Origin: Petaurus breviceps papuanus
Lineage: Eukaryota > Chordata > Mammalia > Diprotodontia > Petauridae
NCBI GenBank assembly: GCA_028583685.1
Contig: JAMXIF010001210.1
Span: forward strand, 10,647,468-10,711,467
Length of the DNA stretch: 64,000 bases
Reading direction: 5' to 3'
The notes below the pieces were generated by a model, which did no database searches, was not told the DNA's origin, and worked only from the letters and a program-made list of their open reading frames with translations. Position numbers and translations under genes: made by a program. Every line of letters starts with the position of its first letter. Positions within the stretch are counted from its first letter, which is position 1. This document shows positions 12,081 to 23,741 of this stretch, piece by piece.

Positions 12081-12631
12081 AAAAATCCAACAGTTTGAGT
12101 AAAATATAAGACCATAAACAAGATTTAGGGGATCTAAGAATGAAGAATTTCTTTTCTAAAAGTTTGGTTACAAAAAAAAAAAAAGATGTCTGGTTACTCA
12201 CAGACTCAAAACTTATACTACCTTTCTTTTCCTAGGGTTTAAAAATGTTCCAACTTACCATAATGGTATTAAAGATGTGGGGGTAAAAATACTTTTCTCC
12301 ATTATATAACTAGAGAAATTTAATATTATAGGAACTGATCTTCCCAAGGAACCAGAGGCTGATATCATTATTTTCACCATCCAGAAATCCTTACAGGCAC
12401 AGATGGTGCTTTCATGACCTATCCAAATATGTTCTTACTCTAAACTTACTCTAAAGTACATTGCTACTTTCTAGGTTCCTTGCTCTCTACTTAAATATAC
12501 AAATTTAATTTGAAATGAGATGATTGATAGGTGTAAGCAACCTTGCTTTGTACTACTCTCTTCCACCAGAGGACATTTTAAGAATGATTCTGTTTTCCTC
12601 CTAAATCTTCTCTTCTCTAGGTTCAGTATTC

Positions 12632-12900
12632 TGGGTGGAGTATTGGCTAGAGCACTGGACCCAAGGTCAGGAACCTGACCTTGGCCTCAGATACTAGCAG
12701 TGTGATTGTGAGCAAGTCACTTAACCTCTGTCTTCCTTTGTTTCTTCATCAGCAAAATAGTGGTAATAGTAACACCTATCTCCCAGGGTTGTGGTGAGGC
12801 TCAATTGACATATATACATATACATATACACACACACACACATATTTACAAAGCACTTTGCAAACCTTAAAGTGCTATATAAATGCTAGCTATTATTGTT
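12632..12900 (+). repeat. THER/MIR3-type core-SINE with internal (CA)n
   Basis: tRNA-like head near TGGAGTATTGGCTAGAGCAC, core GTGAGCAAGTCACTTAACCT, then CACCTATCTCCCAGGGTTGT and the tail AAAGTGCTATATAAATGCTA. A (TA)(CA) microsatellite has grown inside at 12810-12845. Confidence 0.85.
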
Positions 12901-14494
12901 TCTAGTTTCTGTGGAGTACAAATTCAATTTGTTAAAAAGCTTTCCACAAAAATTACATTTCAAAACTTTTAATATAATTATATCTAATAAACCTTTTAGA
13001 CTTTTTGATAAATTAATTCAATCACCGGGTTTTTCAGAATATCACATCACATTATTTGTCTCCTTTCCAAAGAGTTCCCTCAAACTATCCTCCTCTCACC
13101 CCTGCCCAAACCTGAAATGCTTGACTTTTGATTAGGTAAAGAAACTAACAACTTTTACAAACTTGTTTAAGAGAGACTGGGAGGAGGGAAAGTCTTCCCT
13201 TCTGGGAGATTCTGAATCGCTATACATCTCCAGTCACAGCAATAGCACAGTATGAATGTGGAGAAAGTCTAATTAAAGACAGGTTATCCTCTCAGCCATG
13301 GGGCAGTTCCTACTGAAATGATTTTTAGCCCCAGGGAAAACTTACTAACTATAATCACTGTGAACCTTGTGGAAAACTGCTTTATGCTTCAAGACAGTTA
13401 AAAATCCAAGACAAAACCCTATGTGCTGTATTTCCAGATGATAGAATGCTGAAATCTCAAGGATATCTTAACTATTTCTTTGGTACTTTTGCTGGAGTAG
13501 TTTGAGCTTTGTCTGTCAAAATATAAACTCATTACCTCCTTGGATACGTACTTTGAGGTTACAAAGGCTAAATTCACATTCTTTGGGCTGTAAAAAAATC
13601 AAACCATACACTTTTACAGATCGAGCTGTTGACAAACTCTACATGGCATTGCATTTGCTTTCTCTCTGGCTAGAAGCTTTTCTGTGAAATAATTTCCCTT
13701 TTCAAACAGCTTTACAAAATGTGAGTTATTTTCTTGTCTGCAACGAGACAGAGGATAATATAAAAGAACAGGTGAAATGCTACATGGTCTAACTGCTATT
13801 GCACCTGCTGGGTATTGCTATTTCCTGACAAAGTATGTTCTTCTCCCTCGAACTTAGAATCATAGGTTTCAAGCTGGAAGGGACTTTAGCTGTCCAGATG
13901 TCCAGTGATTTTCACTACTAGTGCTAAAATGCTACAATACTGAGAACCTGAATAAGGACAAATTTCATAAGAAAATTGAGATGAAAAAAAGCAAATGATA
14001 TGAAAAAAACTTTATTTTAAATAGTTCAGAATGAATTAGCTTAAAGGAATGAGATCATGGAGTCAACACAAATTTAGTTTTATTACCTGTTACTGTTTGG
14101 GTGGCTGCCTATGAATATAATTCAAGATATTGCTAATATACTCTTGAAACCCTTCACGGGTTGATCAGTTTTCTCAAAGATTGCCTATCTTCTGGTCAGC
14201 TCTTCCCCAGTTCTCTAAATAACTGAGCTGGACAATTATGCAAAGAAGTGTTCTAACTTGAAAAATCACCCTGGACTGAGAAATCAAAGCATATTAAAAC
14301 TTCAGAACATTCTATGCTATTTGTTTTTTAAAGATGAGGTCAGAATTCTCATTGCAAAGATTGATGATCTCAAGGTGACATAACAAGAGTAATATCTTAA
14401 TGCTACTCTGATACAATAAATGTTGATAATAATTGTAACCATGCCTGAACAACAGACAATTCAAGAAAATAATCTAATTTACTGGATGTTTTTT

Positions 14495-14670
14495 GAGGTA
14501 GAATGGTTGGAGGAAAGATTATTGAATTGGCACTTGAAAGATTTAATTTCTAGGTCATCCATTAGCCAACTAAGTAGCCCTTAGCACTCATTCTTTCTGA
14601 TTCTCAGTTTTAAATGAGAGGTTTAGACTGGATCAGCACTATTGTCCAATGAGCTCTGAAGATTTATGCT
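14495..14670 (+). repeat. MIR-type core-SINE, degraded
   Basis: Contains GATTCTCAGTTTTAAATGAG, GTTTAGACTGGATCAGCACT and the tail AGCTCTGAAGATTTATGCTT in order. Confidence 0.5.
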
Positions 14671-15065
14671 TCACTTTCCTAGTTCAGGGCCATATAACTG
14701 AGCCAAGTCAGAAAACTGTGTAGTTAGTATCTTAGTAGCAATATGCACATACTTCTACAGTGAACTTTTAGAAGATTTCTATAGTAGATTCTTAAGAGAC
14801 GGTGATTATGTTACAAGGGGCATGACTAAAGAAAAAACATGACATATTTGGTCAGTACCTTGAAGATAATTCTAGATGTTGGAATGATCAAATCTGCCAC
14901 CTAGAACTAACTTCATTCTTTTTTGTTATTCATGTTATGCCTTCTATGCAGTACATAGATATTTATACCATTATATTGTATTAGTTCACATATATGTGTA
15001 TGTGCATATATGTGTTTTTATTTACATTGTTACAGTTAATCTCTGGGTAGTAACTAATACTCATA

Positions 15066-15305
15066 GGGGCAGCTAGACAGGTCAGTGGATAGAGAACTGG
15101 GCCTGGAGTCAGAAAGGCCTGAGTTCAAATCTTACTTCAGACACTTACTAGCTGTATAACCCTGGACAAGTCACTTAACTTCTGTTTACCTGAATCCATT
15201 GGAAAAGGAAAATGGTAAACCATTTCAGTATCTTTGCCAAGGAAATCCCAAGGACAGTATGTGTCATGAAGAGGCAGATATGAAATGAATGACTCAACAA
15301 CAGTC
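15066..15305 (+). repeat. tRNA-headed SINE with RTE-derived 3' tail
   Basis: Head GGGGCAGCTAGACAGGTCAG and core AAGTCACTTAACTTCTGTTT are followed by an RTE-like tail: AATGGTAAACCATTTCAGTA, TCTTTGCCAAGGAAATCCCA, AATGAATGACTCAACAACAG. Confidence 0.88.
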
Positions 15306-15338
15306 ACTGCTGCATACAAGGAATTGCTCCTTTGGCTT

Positions 15339-15550
15339 TTACAGCATCAGAAATCAAGAGCCATAAGGAACCTCAACAGTGGTCTACTCAACCCCCACTC
15401 CCCCTTTCATTTTACAGACGCAAAAATTGTCTCACAGAGGTTAAATTAATTTCTCCAAAGTCCCATAGTTAATTATTGTCAAAGGTAGGATTTGAATCCA
15501 GGTTCTCTGGATCTTAAGCCAATGTTCTCACTGTTTACTCCACTGCCTGC
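15339..15550 (-). repeat. Core-SINE with CR1-like tail
   Basis: Reverse-oriented: CATTTTACAGACGCAAAAAT, ATAGTTAATTATTGTCAAAG, GATTTGAATCCAGGTTCTCT, then TTTACTCCACTGCCTGCC at the head. Confidence 0.65.
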
Positions 15551-15799
15551 CATGTATACAAATTTCTAGATATTAATCCTTTAAAAATGGTGTAAATCAT
15601 TAACCCAATTGTACTCCCTCTAAAATGTGCTTGATTTAACAGATATTTTCTATAAAAATTTCTCTTGTCAACCTCCCTTTGCAACATATCCTTTCTCTGA
15701 AGGTAAGACAGTAGATTTTCATGGACTGAGATGACATGAATTATGTACAAATAAATATTCAATAAAATATATTGGCTATATTCAACAATAAACAATAAT

Positions 15800-15995
15800 A
15801 GCTTTAGAGCTGGAAGAAACCTAAGACATCCCTTCATTCAAGCTGCTCATTTTGCAAATGAAGGAACTGAGACTCAGAGAAATTCAATGTTTTCCCCAAG
15901 GTTTCACAGACAGTATCAGAGCCTGGATTTAAACTCATATCTTTTAATTCCAATTCCAGGGCTCTTACTCCTACACTATACTGTCTCTACCATAG
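15800..15995 (-). repeat. Core-SINE with CR1-like tail
   Basis: Reverse-oriented: GCTTTAGAGCTGGAAGAAAC, AAATGAAGGAACTGAGACTC, GCCTGGATTTAAACTCATAT, TCCTACACTATACTGTCTC. Confidence 0.7.
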
Positions 15996-15997
15996 AA

Positions 15998-16180
15998 TCC
16001 AGCAGTTTTAGAGTTGGAAGTGGTCAGAGTAATTACCTAGTCCAACACCATGATTATACAGATGAAGAAACTGCTATAGAGTATTTAAAGACATTAGCTC
16101 ATCTAATTAACTATAATTTCAGGATTAGAATTTGGGTCTCTGTATTCTTAGTCAATGAGTGTTCTGTCCAAGCCGGAAAA
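15998..16180 (-). repeat. Core-SINE with CR1-like tail
   Basis: A second copy of the same family directly beside the previous one: AGTTTTAGAGTTGGAAGTGG, ACAGATGAAGAAACTGCTAT, GGATTAGAATTTGGGTCTCT. Confidence 0.65.
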
Positions 16181-16191
16181 GTTTTAATATA

Positions 16192-16253
16192 CAGGGAGTC
16201 TCAAAAGTCTTGGGTTAATTTTAAGCAGCATTTAAAACTTTTGGAACACCCTG
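16192..16253. mobile_element. 62-bp mariner-like miniature element
   Basis: Imperfect inverted termini CAGGGAGTCTCAAAAGTCTT and (reverse of the other end) CAGGGTGTTCCAAAAGTTTT, flanked by TA at 16190-16191 and 16254-16255. Too short to code for anything. Confidence 0.65.
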
Positions 16254-16482
16254 TATTTATGTCTTTTATGAAGGCCAACATTGTTATAATAAAATGAGTT
16301 ATTATTATAATAAGCTCAAACTAAAGGAATGCAAACAATTTAATGTCCAGACAGATAATATAATCCATTATAACTTCAATTAGAGATCAAAATATCTTAA
16401 TGTTCAAACAATCATGTTATAATCCTGTCATCAGTTTTTTGTTAAGATTAAGCATATTTTAAATAAAAAATTTCTACTATTG

Positions 16483-16735
16483 AGGTAGCTCAATGGAGTA
16501 GTGAATTGAATTCTGGACTTGGGTCTAAGAAGGCCTGAATTTGAATCACGCCTGACACTTAGTAGATGTGTGCCCCTGGGCAAGGCACTTAAGCTCTCTT
16601 AGTTACAGTTTCCCCATCTATGGAATAATAATAGCATTCAGCTCACAGAGTTATTTATTGTGAATATCCATTGAGATACTATGTAAAGTGCTTTGCACAT
16701 CTGCAATTGCTATATAATTAGCTATTATTGTTCTC
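16483..16735 (+). repeat. THER/MIR3-type core-SINE
   Basis: Head TTGAGGTAGCTCAATGGAGT, core CTGGGCAAGGCACTTAAGCT, CAGTTTCCCCATCTATGGAA, and tail AAAGTGCTTTGCACATCTGC then AATTAGCTATTATTGTT. Confidence 0.85.
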
Positions 16736-17463
16736 CAAATTCATTCCTTCTTTTGAATTTGCATTATCATATTAAAATATTAAACCACAGATGGCATATA
16801 GTCTTTTTTTTGAGAAAAAATTTTTTACCCCATTCACATCTACACAATGATAACATCAATAAATTTGGAACCAAATGGATGTTTTGTGCTCAATGACATC
16901 TACTTGAGAGGGAAACATATCTGAGCAATCTAACTCCATTGAGCATTGAGATGGTACTTGGGTAGCACCATTTATTTGCTCAAATCACTCAAAACACATT
17001 AGCTTCATTTCTTTTTCAAATTTTTAAAAGATAAATTCATTTAGAGAAGACACAAAGAACATCTCCCTAAAGCAAAAACAAAACAAAACAAAAATAAACC
17101 ACAAATCCCTATAAACTCCTCTACTTGCAGGGGGAAAAATTAAGTAATGCTTGACGGAAAAAAGCTTGCTCAATAACCAGTAATAAACCAATTAAGCAGC
17201 AGGCATTAGAGTGAAGTCAAACCCAATTCTCCTTGGGTAGATTTGCCTAACTAACCATGTTTGATGACCAATATTTTAAAAAAATAAAAACCACTTGAGT
17301 TGGTTGTGATTAGGACTTTTATCATAATCAGTAACTAAAAGTAGAGGATGATTTAGTTGTTTAGATAACACATGATTCCACAACAACAAAAAAAAGTTTA
17401 TTATCTGTCCACCTGAGACATTTCCATTAAAATAAGAGAAAAAAAGAATAGAAGCACACATAC

Positions 17464-17611
17464 TAGTGGTTCGTCGTACTGAAGCAGACATAGAAGTGTT
17501 GAGGGAGAAGGAATTCTCATCTCTGTCTCCTGATGCACCTCTTCGAGTAGGAAGGATGGAGGAAGGCCGGGGCAGAGAGGAGCGCTTTTCAGGGCTCTTG
17601 CTTACACCATC
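17464..17611 (-). CDS. MAP2: MAP2 exon, basic proline-rich region
   Basis: The exon encodes DGVSKSPEKRSSLPRPSSIL, PTRRGASGDRDENSFSLNTS and MSASVRRTT, matching the human DGVTKSPEKRSSLPRPSSIL series. This is the start of the basic proline-rich region that flanks the microtubule-binding repeats and raises their affinity; Ser-Pro and Arg-Ser sites are plentiful. The acceptor GACTAG precedes a complete Asp codon. The exon is 148 nt and ends after one base of an Arg codon completed at 11148. The donor GTATGT is good. Present in all MAP2 isoforms. Confidence 0.95.
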
Positions 17612-17649
17612 CTAGTCAAAAAGAAAAAATCAAAGCCAAATGTACCATT

Positions 17650-17990
17650 GGGTCGATCTCATCATTCATTCATTCCTAAATCATTTATTGTGTCTACTAT
17701 AAAGCAACTATTTTATTAGTTTGGATACACAAAGACCAAAATAAAATTGACTCTCTCAGCGAACTCATATTCCATTGGAGGGCAGATGGTTAAAATGTAC
17801 ACAAATAATTAAAGAAAACACAAGGTAATCACTGGCACCAGAGACTGATGGCACCAGCATCAATTAGGGTAGATTAGAGTAGGCTTCTTATAGAAGTTGA
17901 CACTTGAGCTGAGCCTTAAAAGATTCTAAAAGGCAGAAGTTAAGGAGGGATGGATTCTAGGTATGGAGTATGATTTTTGGTGCAGTCATA
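17650..17990 (+). repeat. Unclassified mammalian interspersed repeat (5' part)
   Basis: Contains TTCATTCCTAAATCATTTAT, AACTCATATTCCATTGGAGG, CTTCTTATAGAAGTTGACAC and TTGAGCTGAGCCTTAAAAGA, the same series seen in the longer copy at 54685-55480. I recognise it as widespread in mammals but cannot name the family safely. Confidence 0.6.
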
Positions 17991-19477
17991 AGAACTGGGG
18001 GAAGTGTCTGGTCCTCTCCCCAATCTCTCACTCCCACTCCCCCCTCCCAGCTTTCTTCTTTTAAAGGACAGTAGACATCATAACACAAAGGCTAATTATT
18101 GACGTAATAATTTAGTGAAACTTTTTTTGTTTTCAAAAATGTGAACTTTTACCATGATTGACTAACTTTGATACAATCCAGTTGTTTTTGTATATTGCGT
18201 ATGATTTTCTAGCAATTAGACTAGCACATTTATTAGGTTTCAATTTTTTCATTGCCTATATCATGCTAAAACGAAACGTTTTCCTTTCTCTCCTCCTCAC
18301 CCCCTGTATAACAAGGTAAATATCTTCTTTTCATATATATCCAAGTACCCCTACTTCTTAGCTTTAAAAGTCTGTGTTTTTCCAAGGGATTTGAAAAAAA
18401 AGTATTATTTAGGCAAAAATTCTAAACATGGATAATGCAATTAAAAACTCAAATGACAAGTTTTCTTAAGTATGTTTACTTATGAAGAATTAAGTAAATC
18501 AGAAAAAAAAATCAATGTATATAGTATGTGAGACTGATAAGCTATTAATTTATTCATTAAAAAAGGAAAGAAGTAGGAAGTTTATTCTTATATAGATGAC
18601 ATTTTGATAAATTGAGGCTGGAAAGTATTTTTCAGGGAAAGAATATATATACTTTGGTTATTGACTAGCTTTATAATAAAAATAGAGACTTGGAATATGT
18701 TTTCTTTTAAATTAAAGTCTGTTTATGTTTTTGACTTTTGCAGTTTTGACAAACCTTGTTTTCTTATTATTTCCTGATTTCATCTCCTATAGATCACATG
18801 TCTGATTCTGAATAAGGCAAGGTGAATCTATTGAGGAAGGTCACACAAAAATTGAAAACTGAAAAAGGGAGCTGTTTCAGCAGTATCAGAATGAGGAAAC
18901 AATGATCTTATCCTGACTGTTGGAGGCAGGAATCTTTGACAAAGCAGAATTCTAGTCATGGAAAATAAGGCAAAGCATACAATGAAGCATATAGAATCCC
19001 TCACATAAAAATATAAAAAATATTTTACAGGAAAGAAAGGTGATTTTAGAATGACAAATTTCCATTTTGGGCAATAGGTATAGATGCTGTTATGGAATTG
19101 AAGATAACATGGTGTGTTTTCAAGTGAAGAAAATGGATTTTCCTTGCATCTTGCTTATGTGAGGACACAACTCTTGGATGTAAACACCCAAACGTCTTAA
19201 TGCTCATGTAAAAATGGCAACAATAACAAAGACCTCTGCCTTATTGGAGGGCATTCTGAAAGCTAAAGTTTGGTAGTGAAAGGGAAGAGAGGCAGGGCAG
19301 TGGCTTAGTGAAGTAGGAGAGTTTAAAGCAGACAATATCAGAGTTGGAAAAATCTAGGTGTGTTTGCAAGCCAGTCAGAAGGTGCCAAAAAGAAAGCAAT
19401 ATAATGATGATATAGGGAAAATGATAGAGAAGGTCCTATAGGAAGGGTGGGGGAAGGAAGGAAGCAACTCTGCTTAG

Positions 19478-19483
<6 letters not shown>

Positions 19484-19532
<49 letters not shown>

Positions 19533-19533
19533 T
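19484..19533 (+). repeat. (TA)n microsatellite
   Basis: About 25 TA units with one CA interruption. Confidence 0.95.
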
Positions 19534-19534
19534 G

Positions 19535-19642
19535 ACTTCCTTAGGATCACATAGCTAGTTAAGTGTGTCAGAACCTGCGTTTGGATTCAGGTCTTCTTGA
19601 ATCCAGATCTGGTTGTCTAGCCCCTGTGTCACCTAACTGGGA
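19535..19642 (-). repeat. MIR-type core-SINE fragment
   Basis: Reverse-oriented: GACTTCCTTAGGATCACATA, GCTAGTTAAGTGTGTCAGAA, TCAGGTCTTCTTGAATCCAG. Confidence 0.6.
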
Positions 19643-20411
19643 TTAAAGGCAGAATTGTCAGCCTTGGAAATAATTAAGTCCATTCCTTTCTCCTATATAG
19701 CATGGAAGGAGAAGAGAATAGGTGAAGAAATTGAGAAGGGTAGAGGTGTGTAGATGGGAGAAGTCAAGGGGACTCTCTTTGTTTCCATATCCTCAACAAA
19801 ACAGACAGCAAGAGAGTAGCACAGAGGAGGGAAAAACATGTGAACCATTTGCTGTAGCAAATGGGATAAGGAAATGAAGAAAGAGTAAGATAAATGAGTT
19901 GCTAAGCAACAGTGAAGTCACACTTATGTAGCATAAATTTATAGTGAATAAAATCTGTTTGATTTTGAGCCTGTTTCCAGCAATGCTTAATAGCCCAGAA
20001 TCAAGAGGAAAGAAAATCAATAGTAGTTACTTGGGATAGAGAATTCAAATGATGAGAACAAAAGAAAGACAAAGAAATAATGAAATTTAGGGTGATGGTT
20101 ACAAAATGATTTAAGTGCCTAGTTATGGGCATTTAAGTTAGTATTTAAGTTAGTATGGAAAGCCAGTGAGAAGGTGAGAGAGGGAGCATAAGAGGTGGTG
20201 GCATTTCATAGTATAAAAATTTAGAAGTGGCAAAGTTGTCAGGTGATGTAGGGTTTCAGATGTGGCCATGAGGGCATCCAGATGTTTTGTGCTGGACATG
20301 GAAGCTGGACATGGATATAAGTAGGTGTTTGAAGATTCCTTAACAGAATGCTGAAATCTCTGATGATGTCAGGAGGGGATGAGGTATGTGAGGGAAGTTA
20401 GTAATAACAAT

Positions 20412-20436
20412 GGTGATGATGATGATGATGATGATA
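20412..20436 (+). repeat. (GAT)n microsatellite
   Basis: Eight near-perfect GAT units. Confidence 0.9.
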
Positions 20437-20439
20437 GCA

Positions 20440-20645
20440 GCTGAAGACATTTATTTGGTGCTTTGCAGTTCTTCCAAATAATTTACTAATTTGACTCTCG
20501 CAACAACTCTGTGACGTAGGTATTATATCATCTCCCTTGCCCAAATGTGTAAACTGAGGCTCAGAGTTGATGAAATTCATTGCTCATGGTCTACCCAACT
20601 TTTCCTGATTTTAAAGTCAGTATTCCCTTCAGCATATCATGCTAC
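20440..20645 (-). repeat. MIR-type core-SINE
   Basis: Reverse-oriented: TTTGGTGCTTTGCAGTTCTT, GACGTAGGTATTATATCATC, GTGTAAACTGAGGCTCAGAG. It adjoins the (GAT)n run, which probably grew from its end. Confidence 0.65.
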
Positions 20646-21994
20646 ATCATACCTTCCTGATACTCAGTTTGTTCATATGTTGATAATTACACTGGTCCTA
20701 ACTACTTGTCTTACCCGTCATTGTGAGAATCAAAGGAGATAACTAATGTATGTAAAGTGCTTCGTAGTTTTAAAGGATTGCATGAGCAATTTTGCTAGCA
20801 TGTTAATTACTTCAGAGGACAGTATCCCTAATATTCTGATTATATGCTTAAAAATGAGCCAATTCACCATATTAAGACACTATATAAGAGGCTATATATG
20901 ATAGAAACATATGGATGGCCATTGCATCTGGCTTTCAAGGCTGTGCTTCTATAGTCCATTGGGAACATTTGTCAAATACAGGGCACACTGATTTACTGTC
21001 TATTATTACTAGGATTGAAGTAAGACTAAAAGAAACTACATTTAAACCACAAGGCTAATATTAAAGGTACCAGAGTCCCTGGATAGTTCATGTCTATATG
21101 CATGTGCAGGATGTACAACTTCAGGAAGAGACCTATGGCCAGTAGGACATTTCTCTTGGGAGATTATTAAAAATATAAGAATTTGTAAGAAATGATACTT
21201 TCTTCCACAAAAAAAGTTTGTAAGACTTGACACTTAATCAAAGTCACGATTGGCACTAAGGTCTCATTTCTAGCTTTGCCCATTATTGATACTTCCATGA
21301 GCCAATGAGCACTCACAGATTGGACACTGTCTCTTCTCCTCCTACGTCCATGAAAGCATGTGTGGGAAGTGTAAATGGGTCAGCACAAGTCACCCCACTT
21401 GACTGTTCCCATACATAATCAAAAGTGTGGTTTAGAAAAATACAGTAATGACATTGTCTTCAGTGCCAGAGGATGACTATCTTTGCCATAAATCTAGAAA
21501 ATGTGAATAAGAAAGGATCCCAGGGGTCACAATCATTAATAAAGATCCAGTGGGAATCAGTGGGGTAAGGCTGGGAATTAGGGGTAAATCATAGATAAAA
21601 ATGGTGCATTCAGAAAAAATGTCATTGTTAACAAGATGTTCTCATGACATGAAGCTCAGCCTAATTTTCTACCTGATGCTGCTGCCTTGTAGCTCAATCA
21701 GAAGATGGAAGAGCTGAGATACTTGTCTTGGGGACAAAATATAGTCATAGAAAGTCTAATGTTCATCAAAGCATAAAGATGACACTATTAGCTACATTGT
21801 AAAGTAATATATCTGAATAAATCACTATCTCATTCAACCATGCCTTATTTTTATGTGAAGATTTTTAATGTGAGAATAAATCCAATAAATGACATCAAGT
21901 GGCTAAAAGCCTCCAAGCAAAAAGATGTTATTTGTGTTACAGGAAATATTCTTTTTCAAAAACAACAACAACCAGCACATGGAGGGTGGGGGGG

Positions 21995-22105
21995 GGGAGA
22001 GAATTCTAGGCTTAGAATCAGGAAGATGCATTCAAAACCTGCCTGACACTAGCTGTATAACCCTGGGAAGCCATTTAGTCTCTGTATATCATAAGAATGT
22101 CCCTA
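21995..22105 (+). repeat. tRNA-SINE/MIR fragment
   Basis: TAGGCTTAGAATCAGGAAGA, CCTGCCTGACACTAGCTGTA, TAACCCTGGGAAGCCATTTA: a SINE middle portion. Confidence 0.55.
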
Positions 22106-22445
22106 GGACTGAGACAAAATCTAAGTGCCTTGAACTCAGGGCTTATGTGCCTTTGTTTCCTTTTTGTTGCTTGAATGACATCTCCTAAATCACTTGGTTG
22201 TAGATCTGTATGGGGGGGAGAGAGAGTTTTCACATGAAAAGCTCCCCCAGGGTAATGTCACAACCCTTTTGTGTATTTATGCATAGAGTCTTGCTACAAA
22301 AAAAAAAAATCTGGTAGCTTTAAGGACTGAATAAAAAGTAGAAATCAATACATCCCAACTGATTGATTGGATACTAATATCCTAAAAGCAGTTAAGACGG
22401 TTGTAATTTGTGAAGAGACTGCAATGACTAAGGAGTCAGTGATTT

Positions 22446-22500
22446 GTCACGTGGTTTTTCAGCCAATCACAAGGCAACTTTTCCTTCTGCCTACAAAAGC
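22446..22500 (+). promoter_or_regulatory. Promoter-like patch: E-box, CCAAT box, TATA-like box
   Basis: CACGTG at 22448-22453, CCAAT at 22463-22467 and TACAAAAG at 22492-22499 occur in promoter-like order and spacing on the plus strand, antisense to MAP2. The arrangement resembles a retroviral LTR promoter, but no LTR ends could be set. Function is unproven. Confidence 0.25.
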
Positions 22501-23097
22501 CCTTGGCCTTGGCTGTTCATTATAGGTACACATACCTTTAGCATATGTGTTTTCAATGGCTCCTAGTAAGATTGAATCAGGTGCCCATTCCAAGCCACAT
22601 GGACATACCAGGTAACCAGATTACATCCATTTTTCATGCTAGTTTATTCAGCTTAAGATAATATTGGAATAGCAGAAATGAAAGGGAGAAATTCTTTGGT
22701 CAAATTGGATCCTGGAGATAGGCAAACTAGTTATTTTGTGCTTGAAATACTATCTTGGGACCTCTCTGACTCAGAACAGTTTTCTCTATGGGTTAAGTCC
22801 ACCATTTCCAAACCTTCCCTCACTTTGTCTAACATATATAGCTAAACAAACTAACAGACTAAAGATATTTATACACAGATTATTTAGCAATTATCTTTTA
22901 TAATGCTCTGAAGCAGGGCACAAAGGGTGCGTGATAAACCACCAGCAAATATAAGGGAGCAACATTGTTTAAATGATTTAAGATTGCATTTTAAGGGAAA
23001 GGCATAAAATCTTCATATAATGCTACAATTAAGTAAACAAAATATCTCAAGGAAAGGAGAATCAGATCAGGAATAAGGAGAAAATTATTTTACTTAC

Positions 23098-23159
23098 TGA
23101 GAATTTATCCTTTGCTTGTTTATATATACCAGAAGCCTGGTTAGTTTCTCCACCTGCTG
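23098..23159 (-). CDS. MAP2: MAP2 common linker exon
   Basis: The translation is (A)AGGETNQASGIYKQAKDKFS, corresponding to human AAGGESALAPSVFKQAKDKV; the ends are kept and the middle has drifted. The exon is 62 nt, starts with two codon bases and ends at a codon boundary, so any alternative exon placed between it and 17611 must be a multiple of three. The donor GTAAGT is an excellent match. The acceptor is three CAGs in a row (23154-23162); the first gives the human-like AAGG reading. In MAP2C this exon joins directly to 49778. An uncommon (CTA)n tract lies about 430 bases upstream in the transcript. Confidence 0.92.
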
Positions 23160-23339
23160 CTGTTGGACCAACAACAATAATAAGGATTAATGGTTAAAAG
23201 TCATAAGAATATTGAAATAATACCTTCAGTACAACTGGTTATGTCCATAGAGAAGGGCACAATGAAACTTTGTTTATGTTTTATAAAAGATATCTTGTAA
23301 ATATAGGAACATGGATGAATGTACCACCAACTCACATAT

Positions 23340-23565
23340 AAGCAGTTAGGTGGCACAGGGAGTAGAATCCTGGGACTAGAGTTAGGAAGACCTGAGTTCA
23401 AATCCAGCCTCAGACGCTTGCTAGCTATGACCCTGGGCAAGACACAACCACTATCTGCTTCAGTTTCCTCATGTGTAAAATAGAGATAAGAATAGCACCT
23501 GTGTCCCAGATTTGTAGTGAGGATAAAATGAGATGGTATTTGTAAAGCAAATATCCTTTCATTTC
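23340..23565 (+). repeat. THER/MIR3-type core-SINE
   Basis: Head AGCAGTTAGGTGGCACAGGG, GAGTTCAAATCCAGCCTCAG, CAGTTTCCTCATGTGTAAAA, and the tail GATAAAATGAGATGGTATTT. Confidence 0.85.
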
Positions 23566-23585
23566 ATCCTCATAACAAATCTGGG

Positions 23586-23701
23586 ATGCTGCTGCTACCA
23601 CTATTACTACAGCTACTCAGCTACTACTACTACTACCACTACTACTACTACCACTTCTACTACTACTACTACTACTACTACTACNNNNNNNNNNACCACT
23701 T

Positions 23702-23741
<40 letters not shown>

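Larger units (their letters stand above)
11149..17463. other. MAP2: MAP2 intron
   Basis: Intron between the repeat-1 exon and the proline-rich exon. It contains a 7SL RNA pseudogene, a polypurine tract, several core-SINEs, an RTE-tailed SINE and a miniature mariner-like element. About 12900-13850 and 16740-17460 show nothing I can name. Confidence 0.85.
17612..23097. other. MAP2: MAP2 intron
   Basis: Intron between the proline-rich exon and the common linker exon; both flanks are at a codon boundary. Human MAP2 has a rare extra exon (13) in this interval, but I could not pick out a convincing counterpart. Contents are a (TA)n tract, a (GAT)n tract, degraded core-SINEs, a fragment of an unclassified mammalian repeat near 17650-17990, and a promoter-like patch at 22446-22500. 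Confidence 0.8.

Noticed and set aside
21042-21233. Possible MAP2 exon 13 counterpart in the 17612-23097 intron
   Set aside because: The segment has a weak AG and an unconvincing donor, and no sequence I can tie to MAP2.
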